Assembly: GCF_001661345.1 (NCBI RefSeq)
Contig: NW_017962932.1
Span: forward strand, 124,001-188,000
DNA length: 64,000 nt
Source: Ascoidea rubescens DSM 1968
Taxonomy: Eukaryota; Ascomycota; Saccharomycetes; Ascoideales; Ascoideaceae
Direction of reading: 5' to 3'
Position numbers and translations under genes: made by a program. Positions 31,857 to 41,443 of the stretch are shown in pieces (position 1 is the stretch's first letter; each line of letters opens with the position of its first letter). The notes under the pieces are model-generated. The model saw nothing but the letters and a program-made list of their open reading frames with translations. It was not told the DNA's origin and did not search any database.

Positions 31857-32547
31857 TAAAAACGAAAATACAAAAAAATTTGTCAATCTAAATAGAAGCT
31901 ATTCAATTAATTCAAATTATAACAACAATAATAATAGCAACAAAATACTAAGAAGTTTCAAAAACTATTCTCTGAAATTAGATAAGGATATATCATTGTA
32001 CCAAAAAAGGAAAACAAACTATACCCAAATCAAAAATCTAAACCTATTATCTTCAAACGTCATTGACAAGGATTTACATTTGATCAATAAATATTTAAAA
32101 ATTTGTCAAAGAACACTTTTCTTATACCATCAATTATATAAAGAAAAAATTTTACTGAATAATACTGATTTCAAATCTTATAAATTGGACAAGTTTAACT
32201 CATTTAAAAGTCATTTGAAATATCAGCTAATCAATTCAATTGATGAAAAGTATTATCAATTAAAGGAATCAAACGCTGATGAATTTGAAAAATTAAGCGA
32301 ATATGATAAAAAACAATTTGAAGACGATTATCAACAAAATAAAAAACATTCTTTAATCAAGTTTAATAAAGAATGCGATTTGCAATTTAAAAAAATGTTT
32401 GGCAGTGATATTAATAATATAGAAAATGATTTTACTATAAAGGATCTTTGTAAAGAATTGAAGATTGATTATAGTAAGATTTTTAATAATATCTATGATG
32501 AAGAATTAGTAATTAATGAAGTCGAAAGTGAAGACGACCAAAAGTGA
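30769..32547 (+). CDS. Low-complexity protein with SUMO-interaction-like motifs and a helical C-terminal domain, unknown
   Basis: A 592-residue protein. The N-terminus (1-90) has two hydrophobic cores next to acidic residues, NYIIIDDDNDNSD (about 53-66) and HSLVIIEKEAE (about 73-84), which look like SUMO-interaction motifs. Residues 90-400 are low-complexity (Lys-Gln, Pro-Ser, and an Asn run at about 350-370). The C-terminal 190 residues are predicted helical and better conserved in style, ending FTIKDLCKELKIDYSKIF and an acidic tail. That ending recalls the last helix of Mei5/Sfr1-type recombination mediators, but I cannot support the match elsewhere, so no function is assigned. Basic patches and Ser-Pro sites (SSPNI, SSPPI, NSPLK) suggest a nuclear, CDK-regulated protein. 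First ATG used. Confidence 0.75.
31795..31860 (+). repeat. Trinucleotide runs ACC and AAT in coding frame
   Basis: ACC repeats (Thr run) pass straight into AAT repeats (Asn run of about 18), within the gene at 30769. Confidence 0.8.
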
Positions 32548-32918
32548 TCAAAATGGTGGTAATTTTTTTATAATTCTATAGTATTTTATTTGTGTTTAGC
32601 TATTTTTTCTAGCTAATTTACATTTATTTGTTTTTCTTTTCTTTTCTTTTCTTCTGTTTTTTTTTTGTTATTAATACTTTCATAGGTTATTATTTAATTC
32701 TTTTCGGTTCTTTAAATATATGATGATTAAACAAAAAGAGGAAGAAAAACCGTTTATTGCAAAATGAAACAGAACAGATGAAAAAAAAACAAAAAACATA
32801 ACAAAAAATAAATGAGTGATGGTATGAATTAAAAGAACGGAAGGCATAAATATAAATATATAAAATATAAACAAAAGAAAAGATAAGATAAGATGATGAA
32901 GATAATGACTGAGTAGAA
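32548..32918. other. Convergent 3' region
   Basis: AT-rich, with a TTTTC microrepeat at 32630-32652. Lies between two convergent genes. Nothing else seen. Confidence 0.5.
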
Positions 32919-34607
32919 TTAAGAGAAGGCTTTCATTGGAGACCTTAGAATATTAGCGAAATGAGGACTTTTTGAGTTTTTCTTTTTTTGGTCATTTAGA
33001 TTTATGTTGATGTTTGAATTAATTTTGGAGTTATTATCATTTGATATTTGATTTGAATTATTTTGATTATTATTTTGATTATTATTTTGATTATTATTTT
33101 GGTTTTGGTTTTGGTTTGAAGACATTGAGATTGCTACTTCGGCTAGATCAGATAAACCATTAAAATTATTTTTCTTTTTTATATTATTATTTATACTGTT
33201 ATTTATATTATTAATGTTGTTGTTTATATTATTGATTTGGTTCGGAGGAGGGGTAACTGAAGAGTTGGAAGAATTGGATGAAGTAGGTTTGGAAATGGGT
33301 TTAAATGAATGAGAATTAATGAAATTCTGATGGTTAGAAATTTGATGATTAGATATTTGGTTTGTGGTGTTGAAAGAAGTGATATTGGGAAGACTGTAGT
33401 GGTTAAAGTCTTTTAAAGAGTATAGATTTTCAGATTGAGTTCTGGAGTGAAGAGATTTAATCTTTGATATATTATTTTGTTTTAGAGTGTGATTCGGTTG
33501 GTTATTATTGATGATTTTGTTGGTATTGTTGGTATTGTTGTTATTGATTGGATGATTTAAATTAATTGTATTGAAATTGAAAGGTTGTGTATTTTTAAAT
33601 TTGTTTGGGTTTGAGGAACGATTTGTTATATCAGAATTTGATCTTCTTCTTTTTAGAGTTGAGTTTGATCTTTTTAGTTTATTTTGATCTTTAATTGAAT
33701 CTTTATCTTTGTCTTTGTCTTTATCTTTATCTTTTTCTTTGTCTTTGATATACAACTCTTTTTTTGATTGGTTGATTAAAAGAGCTGGGTTTTCTGACTG
33801 CCATTGGTTAAATTGGATTATATGCTGTAAAGAGGACATTGATACTGGTTTTGAAGTTGAAGTTGAGGTTGAGATTGGGGTTAGAGTGTTAGTGGTGTTT
33901 GTGTTGTTATTGTTGGTTGATATTGAAGATTTTAGAGGTAAAGAATTGTGGCGTTTATGATTTATTGAGTTATTTAAGTTGATTGTCGACAAAGGTTTGG
34001 GGTTATTTTTGACATTGTTATTGGTATTAGAAGTGGTGATAGAGGGATTATTATTGGGATTATTATTGGGAGTTTTATTTGAAGGAATTGTGTTTTGAAT
34101 TTGATTTTGATTTTGGTTGAAGTTAGGGTTGGTCATACCGAATTTATAGTTATTTTGAGATATATTGAAAGTGTTGGAGGGAGAGGTTAGCTCATCGTCT
34201 ATTGAGGATAGATAGGATTTGATATTGCTGTTGATATCAGTTTTAAGATTGGAATTATTGGGTTGGTTAGGGTTGTTTTGTGGAGAGTTGTTGATGAATA
34301 AAAGAGGAATTAAATTCAAAGGGATTTTGTTGGTGATGGCATTGTTTAGTAGTTTTAGGGATCTGTTTATTGATTCGCATTTGTAGTAGTCCTGCTTTGT
34401 TCGCTCCTGTTCCTGTTTGAGGATTATGACCTGGTTCAACAAGTTTTCAGAGAAGGACCAGGAGGTTATATTTGAGCCAAAGATGTTGGACAATATTAGC
34501 GAGGTTGAGTGGTCTGGATCAGCATTGGAAGGTGTGTTCAAAGGAGGGTTTTGGAGGGAGGAGAGCTTGTAGTCTGGGGAGTTGAATGAGGAGGACGAGG
34601 ACAGCAT
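32919..34607 (-). CDS. Asn-rich low-complexity protein with an N-terminal coiled segment, unassigned
   Basis: A 562-residue protein. Residues about 35-100 are the only well-ordered part: ILSNIFGSNITSWSFSENLL, then a helix KQEQERTKQDYYKCESINRS and IPLNLIPLLF. A similar helix plus IP..LIP.LF arrangement occurs, from memory, in some fungal transcription-linked proteins (possibly Fdo1/Bop3 relatives); I cannot confirm this. The rest is Asn, Ser and Thr-rich, with a KDKEKDKDKDKDKD tract, an RRRSNS patch and a basic C-terminus (KKKNSKSPHFANILRSPMK) with SP sites. No catalytic motif. The ATG at 34607 is the first in frame; codons above it translate a pyrimidine-rich leader. It is divergent from XBP1, with a GC-rich island between. 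Confidence 0.7.
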   Translation of the reverse strand: MLSSSSSFNSPDYKLSSLQNPPLNTPSNADPDHSTSLILSNIFGSNITSWSFSENLLNQVIILKQEQERTKQDYYKCESINRSLKLLNNAITNKIPLNLIPLLFINNSPQNNPNQPNNSNLKTDINSNIKSYLSSIDDELTSPSNTFNISQNNYKFGMTNPNFNQNQNQIQNTIPSNKTPNNNPNNNPSITTSNTNNNVKNNPKPLSTINLNNSINHKRHNSLPLKSSISTNNNNTNTTNTLTPISTSTSTSKPVSMSSLQHIIQFNQWQSENPALLINQSKKELYIKDKEKDKDKDKDKDKDSIKDQNKLKRSNSTLKRRRSNSDITNRSSNPNKFKNTQPFNFNTINLNHPINNNNTNNTNKIINNNQPNHTLKQNNISKIKSLHSRTQSENLYSLKDFNHYSLPNITSFNTTNQISNHQISNHQNFINSHSFKPISKPTSSNSSNSSVTPPPNQINNINNNINNINNSINNNIKKKNNFNGLSDLAEVAISMSSNQNQNQNNNQNNNQNNNQNNSNQISNDNNSKINSNININLNDQKKKNSKSPHFANILRSPMKAFS

Positions 34608-35883
34608 TGGGAGTGGGCAAAAGACAAGGCAAAGCAGAGGAGAGGCAGAGGAGAGCAGCAGAGGAGGAAGAGGAAAGCAGAGGTATATATATCGTCGACG
34701 AGAAGAGGCCAGAGAAGAGAAAGAAGCAGAAGAAAAGTGAGTATATCTGCCGCCCAAAGAGGAAATAGAGGCCGGATGCGGTAGGGCGCTCGATTGGGAG
34801 AAAATGCTGCCTGTTCGAGAAGGGCCCCGGAAAGCCCTTGCGGCGGCAGGCACGCGTCCCGATGGGGCAATTCAGGCTCAGACGGGAGGGCCTCAGGGAG
34901 CGAGAGAGGCCTGCCGCATTGGGCGTGCTGTTCGCGAACGGCTGTTCGGGAGCGCAGAGAAGCAGAGGAAGGAAGGAGCAGCAGAAGAAGCACACGCAGC
35001 AGAACCAGCAGAACCAGCAGCAGCAAAGCAGCGGTGGGTTGCCTTCGAGGGCTCAGCTGTCTGAGGCACAGGCCAAAGCTCCAGTCGAGGCATGGCCGAA
35101 GTGTGTTTAGGCTTCAGCCCAAGGTGTTTGAATTCGTTTTAAGATTTTGGCTAAAGTTTTCTAAAAATTCTATTCCAATTATTGAATTTGATCAACTTTT
35201 ATTAGGTTTTCTCAAATTTTATCAAATATTATTCATTTTTCTTGAATTCTGATTAAATTCTGATTAAATTTACACTTTAAATCCAAATGTTACGTTATTC
35301 ACTTATTATTCACACATAATCTTACCCATTTTCCACCCAGTATTATCAGCAACAATAAATCCTTCGCAACAACACTGGCTCTAATTAATATTCGTTATGG
35401 CTCTATTTCTTTAAACCTTTAATTCCATAGGCTCATAGTCTCATAATCACTTAACTACCTTTCCAATTATTTCCAATTTTACTTCTGCTTTTTGGTTTTA
35501 TTTCCATTCTCCATTGCCTGGAAAGCACTGTTCTTGTTATTTACTTCTTCGCCTCCAAGGCCCTATATAAATCCTTCCTCTGCCTGCTTTTTTTACTTCT
35601 TCTTGTTCTTGTTCTTCTTTTCTTAACTCTTGCTCCAGCCCAGCTAATCCACTTCCCCTTAGTTTGTTTCCAACTATTTCGATCGACTCTCCATTCTTAC
35701 CACTGGTCTTTACTCACTTTCTCTGGTCTGTTTTCTACTCGAAACTTGACAACACATTTCGCTTTCCAAACTTTGCCACATTTAATTTATAATCATTTAT
35801 ACTCACTTATCTATAAATACTTCCTCCCATCGATCCCATATAAATACGTCTCACAATCTCTTTATACTCTCATCTCGCCTACA
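34608..35883. other. Divergent promoter with a strong GC-rich island
   Basis: 34608-34740 is purine-rich on + (CU-rich leader for the - gene). 34760-35100 is the most GC-rich stretch of the window (runs such as GGGCCCCGGAAAGCCC), ending in CAGCAGAACCAGCAG repeats. 35110-35560 returns to AT-rich. 35570-35760 is C/T-rich just before XBP1. Overlapping frames in the island on both strands have no recognisable content. Confidence 0.55.
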
Positions 35884-37266
35884 ATGTATCTGCAACCAAA
35901 CATCAACCATATATTGTCGATAACCAAAGACATACAACCTCAGTCTGACTTAAACAAAAACATAAATAAGGACTTGAAAAAGGACTTGACCGATTTACCA
36001 ATGGACATCAAAAACGACTTGCAAAAAATGAACCAATCCTCCTTAAACAACAACACCAACAACAATAACAACAATAAATTCCCTTCTTACCATCCAATAG
36101 TGCCCAAGCTTCTATCCAGCAACATTAGCAACATCAACATAAATAACTACAAGCTCCCTTCCATAAGCCAGTCCTTTGCCAACTCTGAAAACAAAGACTA
36201 CCACCTCTCCTCCCAGCCAAACCATTTTAACCAAATCAACTCCAATGACAAGTTCAAATTATCCTTCCTAACAAATCCTTCTTCCTCCTTCTCAATGCCA
36301 TCGCCTCCTCTCTCAGAACCAACAAACTCCCCTATTCTCAAACTAAAGTCCTCTTCCTCCACCACCACCACCACCTCCTCCTCCTCCTCCTCCTCCTTAT
36401 CCACTCTCTCAGCTTCCGCCTCAACCTCCAACCCAGCTTCCTCTGCTTCCTCTCCCTTATCTACCTCCTCTTCTTTGATGCCCAAAAAAATAAGATCAAT
36501 CAAACCAAAGAAATTTGCACAAAGCCTATCTGCCAACTCTTCCTCTGCTCTATCTGTACTAAACTCTTCAAATATGATCGAAAAACCCCAAAAGAGACCC
36601 AGAAAAAGAAACTCAAATTTAAATTCTCTCTCAATCAACAACAATAACTCTCTCATCAAAAACAAAAGAGACAAATCAAAACTACTAAATCTAAAAAACT
36701 TGAAAAATATAAAGAACCTCAAGAACTTGTCTACAAAAAACATCATCCCAAAGATTAATTTCCCCTACCAACCCTCAAAATACACTGATTCCCTTCAATG
36801 CAAAACTTCAGAATACTGCTGCTCAAAATTCCTCAACAACACCTTAAATGCCTACGAATACAAAATAGGCGACGAATATATAATCTGGCATATGACAACT
36901 GGCCACATCTTGTTCACAAACATCCTCAAAATCCTCAACTACAAAGTCGACATTCCCAAACTAGTCAAAGATAACTACGAGGAACTAGATCCAAATTCAA
37001 AACTAAACTGCTCCTTGCCTGAACATTACCAAAATTTAATAAAAGTCAAAGGTGGCGTAACAAAGATTCAAGGAACATATATAAGCTATGAATTTGCCTA
37101 CAAATTGGCTACAAAAATTGCCTACAAATTGAGATACGTCTTGGTTCCTTTATTTGGGGAACAGTTCCTAAATGATGTTCTACCTTTCGATCATCCTTTT
37201 TATGGAAAATTGATAATTGATGATAATAAATTAGCTGCTAGTTATATTTTATGTAACATGAAATAA
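35884..37266 (+). CDS. XBP1: Xbp1-like transcriptional repressor (KilA-N/APSES-type DNA-binding domain)
   Basis: A 460-residue protein. The N-terminal 290 residues are low-complexity (Asn and Ser runs, TTTTTTSSSSSSSS) with a basic stretch KKIRSIKPKKF. The C-terminal domain (about 300-450) is of the Mbp1/Swi4/KilA-N type: YIIWHMTTGHILFTNILKI parallels the IW..D.GYVFMTGIW core of S. cerevisiae Xbp1, and KVKGGVTKIQGTYISYEFA...LRYVLVPLFGEQF parallels its RIRGGYIKIQGTW...IRYFLVPIFGPDF. Xbp1 is a stress- and starvation-induced repressor of cyclins and many other genes in quiescence. Here the domain is at the very C-terminus, whereas in S. cerevisiae a long tail follows. The ATG at 35884 is chosen; no ATG in frame upstream fits. 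Confidence 0.75.
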   Translation: MYLQPNINHILSITKDIQPQSDLNKNINKDLKKDLTDLPMDIKNDLQKMNQSSLNNNTNNNNNNKFPSYHPIVPKLLSSNISNININNYKLPSISQSFANSENKDYHLSSQPNHFNQINSNDKFKLSFLTNPSSSFSMPSPPLSEPTNSPILKLKSSSSTTTTTSSSSSSSLSTLSASASTSNPASSASSPLSTSSSLMPKKIRSIKPKKFAQSLSANSSSALSVLNSSNMIEKPQKRPRKRNSNLNSLSINNNNSLIKNKRDKSKLLNLKNLKNIKNLKNLSTKNIIPKINFPYQPSKYTDSLQCKTSEYCCSKFLNNTLNAYEYKIGDEYIIWHMTTGHILFTNILKILNYKVDIPKLVKDNYEELDPNSKLNCSLPEHYQNLIKVKGGVTKIQGTYISYEFAYKLATKIAYKLRYVLVPLFGEQFLNDVLPFDHPFYGKLIIDDNKLAASYILCNMK

Positions 37267-38792
37267 GTTTTTTAATTCAATTATCTTTTTTTTTTCTGTG
37301 TGTTTTCTATTGACATTTATTAAATCGGGTTTATTTATTTATTTATTTAATCTATTTACTTATTTTTTTTTTTCTTACAATATCATTTATCAACTTTTTA
37401 CTATTAATTTTCTTTCTTTTTTTAATCCCAGCTTTTACTTTTCATTGTTTTTCTTTAACGTTTTTGTATTACTCTTTAGTTTACTTTTTGACTTTTATAT
37501 TATATTATATTTTTATCATCTAATCTATTTAATCCTTTTTGATATTTTCTAATATTTTCTACTTTTTATTTTCACTTCAAAGTCCTTTTTTTTATGTTTA
37601 TAGAAAACTATTCGCTAGTATTTTTATTCACATTTTATTTTTCTTTTTTTTCTCTTCTCTTTTCTCTTATTTTTCTCTTATTTTTCTATTGTTTATTTAT
37701 TTATTTATTGGTTTTTAATTTTCTGTGGGTTTTTCTTATTTTTACATAGTTACAAATTATTCAATTAATCGATTACTGTCTCATTTTCTTATCTTCTCAT
37801 GTAAAACGTTTTAAATCATTCCAAAATAGCTCGATTCTTTTCTGTGTGTTATTTGAGGATGTTTTTAACTGACTTTGGACTTTTCCCTCATTCACCTCAC
37901 TAAATTCTCATACAATTTATTTTGGTTTGTTTTAAAATCTGAGTAAAAATTTTAGTAAAAATTTTAAAATAATTTTAAAAAAAACAAAAAAAACTTCAAC
38001 TTCATCTCCATCAAAAGCAAAACAAATATCGGTTTTAATTAATAAGATTCCTTTAAATAATCATTTATTATTTAGCTACTGATAATTAAACTGACTATTT
38101 CCTTATGTTTGCTCTTTCGTTTTTACTTCTTACAATCATGAGATAAATTTTATTTCTTTCTTACCTGGCAAAGAAAATAGTTGCCTTGAATCAAAACTTG
38201 CCAATTATTCAACTAAGAAATTGAATAGCCTTTAAACCATTTGAATCTGAACTGTTTGTTAGATTTTATTATGGGTATTAATCATTTTGCTATACATTAT
38301 TTTATTTTATGTTTTTTTTTTACTAAATTTCTATAATCAGCTTTCATTTGCTGAATCAAATTCTATCTTATTCATTTCCCATGTTTATTATTTGCTGATT
38401 CTCTTCAAGAATTTCGAATATTGTTTAAACATTCCCTAAACATTCAAAAGACGTCAACTGAATCTCGGATAAAATGTGTAGATCAAAAATAATGAAAACA
38501 AAATTAGGGGAATTCGAGTAAAAAATATCAAATTATACCAAAAATAATAATCATAAACAACAGGCTTATTGTACTAATCCTGATTCTGGTTCTGTTCCAG
38601 ATCAAGATCTAATGATTTAATCTTTCCCCTTTGATTGTTCTGATTGAGGCAATAAATAACACAAGGGTGAGTGAGAGCGAGATTTCCTTTGTAAAATTAT
38701 CACAAAGTCTCATATTGCTAAACATTTCCAGACTATTCTTCATTTTCTTTTGCGTTTTTTTTTGATTTCAAATTGATTTGAAATCGAGATTA

Positions 38793-38858
38793 AGCTGATT
38801 TCACATTGATTTCAGACTGATTTCAGACTGATTTCACATTGATTTCACAGTGATTTCA
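38793..38858. repeat. Six 11-base units of the form nnnTGATTTCA
   Basis: The units are AGCTGATTTCA, CATTGATTTCA, GACTGATTTCA, GACTGATTTCA, CATTGATTTCA, CAGTGATTTCA. The eight-base core TGATTTCA is constant. Related TTGATTTCA/TTGATTTGA copies lie just before (38762-38781). The period is close to one DNA helical turn. Confidence 0.9.
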
Positions 38859-41292
38859 AAACAGAGAAAATGAGCTGGTGTAGTAAATCCTTTGAATCCC
38901 CTGGGTCGAAAACAAATGTTAGACATTTTGGAGTTTAAAAATAACTTTCTATGTTTTTATTTATCAAAACAATTCAAATTTTACTAAAAAAACCATTGGG
39001 GCATGATAAAACATTACGAAACATAATAAATTTAAACAAATGCTTGAAGTCAACAGAACAAAATACAGGATCTTTAAGACCTGTTTAACAAATCTTTAAA
39101 CTGGCCTCGAAATGGTGTTTGAATGATCTTTTAATGGGCACTATTATTTTCTATCTCAGACACTGGAGCAGCAAATGCATTTTCGGTTTTGTCTTTTGAG
39201 TCTATTGAAACTAGATTATTTTTGGCAACTCTTATTCAAAAGAACAACAAGTTAGCAGCACTTTGTGGGTTTCGTTACATGGGTGATTTCATCTTTTTTC
39301 TCGAGTTTACAGACCCAGTTTGCTACATTTGACACCATCAGATCCATAGTATAAGAGAAAAGCAGATGAAATTGTTATAGTACCTGGAATAAAAGGAAAA
39401 AATGGAATAAGTGGCGATTTTGGTTATTAAAATTGCCACTAGTTATCCCAAATTTAGTTTAAGAATAATAAAAATAATAATTTTATTATTAGCAGAATTT
39501 TAAAATCAAAGTAAATGGCATTATGACACGTTGGGTTTTATCGTTTTATCATTTTGCTATTTTACTCCTTTACCATTTACCATTTATTATTTATTATTTA
39601 ATACTTTATTATTACTATCATTTTTATTATCATTTTTATTTTATTGTTTTTATTACGAGATTCTGAGAATTCTGAGAATTGTGGAAAGTCTGGAATTCAT
39701 TCACCTTTGAGAAAAAACGAGCTGATTTTCAACAATATTCTTTAATTTTTATTTTCCCAAGTTTGCTTGTAACTTTCAAGCACCATTTCTCTCGAAATTA
39801 AAATAAAAATAGTCGATAAGTTTGACAGATAAGTTGAATGATAATATGGCTTTTGTTTTGTTTTTATTTGCACACAGTGCAACGTTCGTTAAATTGATAA
39901 CAAAATGGCAGCAACTTTCGACACCATTCGATAACATTTGCTATCCTCTGATAGCTTTGGGTGATTGTTTAGAATATTACGCAAATTTTCTGGAGTCTAA
40001 AGCATATCTGGCCTATTTCTAACCCAAATCTTAACCGAATTTTGTTAAGATCATCCAATGTTATGTTAAAGTTAAACAGTGCAAATAAAATCAGAAAACT
40101 AACTTGCTAAGGTTCCACTTCTTTCTGTTTACTTGAAAACCGTTACGCATTAATAGAACATTTCCAGCTTAAATTGAAGATAATGCACCTATGGAGACAC
40201 CCTTGGAGAACTGTGTGAGGTGGTCGAAGGCTGTTTATCTAGCTGTTATCGAGCTGATATCCACTGCCACTGTCCATTACATGTTTATGTTCTGTTTATG
40301 TTCTGTTCATGTTTTATTCATGTCCATGTTCTCATCATACTCAGCCGAAGCCGTATCCCATCCTTCTCCAGCGTAATACCCTGATATCTATAGTAGTCTG
40401 CTGTTGATTGTGATGCTCCAAGAGACCTCCAGCCAACAGCTCCAAGCGAGAACAGCCCCTGGCCAATGAGAGTCTCTTTCGATACACCATATTCCGTAAG
40501 TTTATCTAGCTTTCGACTATTTCCATTAAATCTCTGTTTGCAGCTGCCAGCTCAAGCTGAAACTGCCCAATTTCAACCCCTTATGATACCAGAGCATTTA
40601 TTCATTTATCCAGTCATCAATTAAAATCAATTCATTGCTGATGGTTCTCCTAGTGGCCATTTATTTGCCTGTGCAAATGGCAACTTCAAAAACCGTTGAA
40701 AGCCAGTGTGAATAGATGAAAAAAAACAACATCTCAGCTATTTCATTGTTGATTACAAAATTGTCGTTAACTTTGGTCATATTTTGACAATTTTTGACAA
40801 ATTATGGCAAATCATGATATAAGCTCTGCATGCATGGAGTTTGGCAGTTTATTAGTTTATTTCTATTCAAAAAAGCACTCACATAAGGCCATATTCTACA
40901 TATCTTGTTATTATTTGCCCTCCCAGGCCCTTCCTCTGTAATGATTGGCGACTGCTCCCTTTGCTCTACCACTTTCTATACTTTCTATACTTCCTTATGC
41001 ACTTCCTTATACTACTGGCTGTTTGTTTCACCTCATATCTTATCTTGTGCGATCCAATTCGAGCTTTCATTTCCTCGCCTGCAGCGCTCAACCAACATTA
41101 ACAACTTTTAAGGTTACTCTCAAAACTAAAACCAAATCCAAAACTAAAACTGCATCCAAATAAATTGCTGTACCACAGTGTTGCTGTACTATTTTACTAT
41201 GGTGCTGTTCCTGTCCTATCGCCATAGCAAAACATAGAATTTATATTTATAACATCAAAAAGATCAGTTCCTAAATAAATATAATCAAAATT

Positions 41293-41378
41293 GAAAAAAA
41301 CTAAAAAACTAAAAAACTAAAAAAACCAAAAAACTAAAAGACTAAAAATTAAAAAATAAAAAAATAAAAAAATAAAAA
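41293..41378. repeat. A-rich simple repeat (AAAAAACT then AAAAAAT units)
   Basis: About six CTAAAAAA-type units pass into TAAAAAA units. The tract lies 65-150 bases behind the JEN stop codon, probably in or past its 3' end. Confidence 0.8.
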
Positions 41379-41443
41379 GCAAGCATATTCCAATAATGCC
41401 TCGAAGTCCTTTATACTAATTTAAATAATAATAATTATTTTTA

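Larger units (their letters stand above)
37267..41443. other. Gene desert, 4.2 kb
   Basis: No convincing gene. 37270-37760 is extremely T-rich. 38793-38858 is an 11-base tandem repeat. 39.5-39.7 kb is ATTTATTATTT-type simple sequence. 40.1-41.1 kb is GC-richer with short open frames on + that lack any recognisable domain. 41290-41380 is an A-rich repeat behind the JEN gene. A centromere or origin could lie in such a region, but I see no diagnostic element. Confidence 0.45.

Noticed and set aside
34519-35252. Overlapping frames on both strands in the GC island
   Set aside because: Frames stay open because stop codons are rare in GC-rich DNA; none shows a domain or codon bias like the neighbours.
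39822-41163. Short + strand frames in the desert upstream of JEN's 3' end
   Set aside because: 60-72 codons, no shared style or motif, no paralogue in the window.
37267-41443. Centromere candidate
   Set aside because: No CDE-like set and no large inverted repeat could be found by eye; gene absence alone is not evidence.
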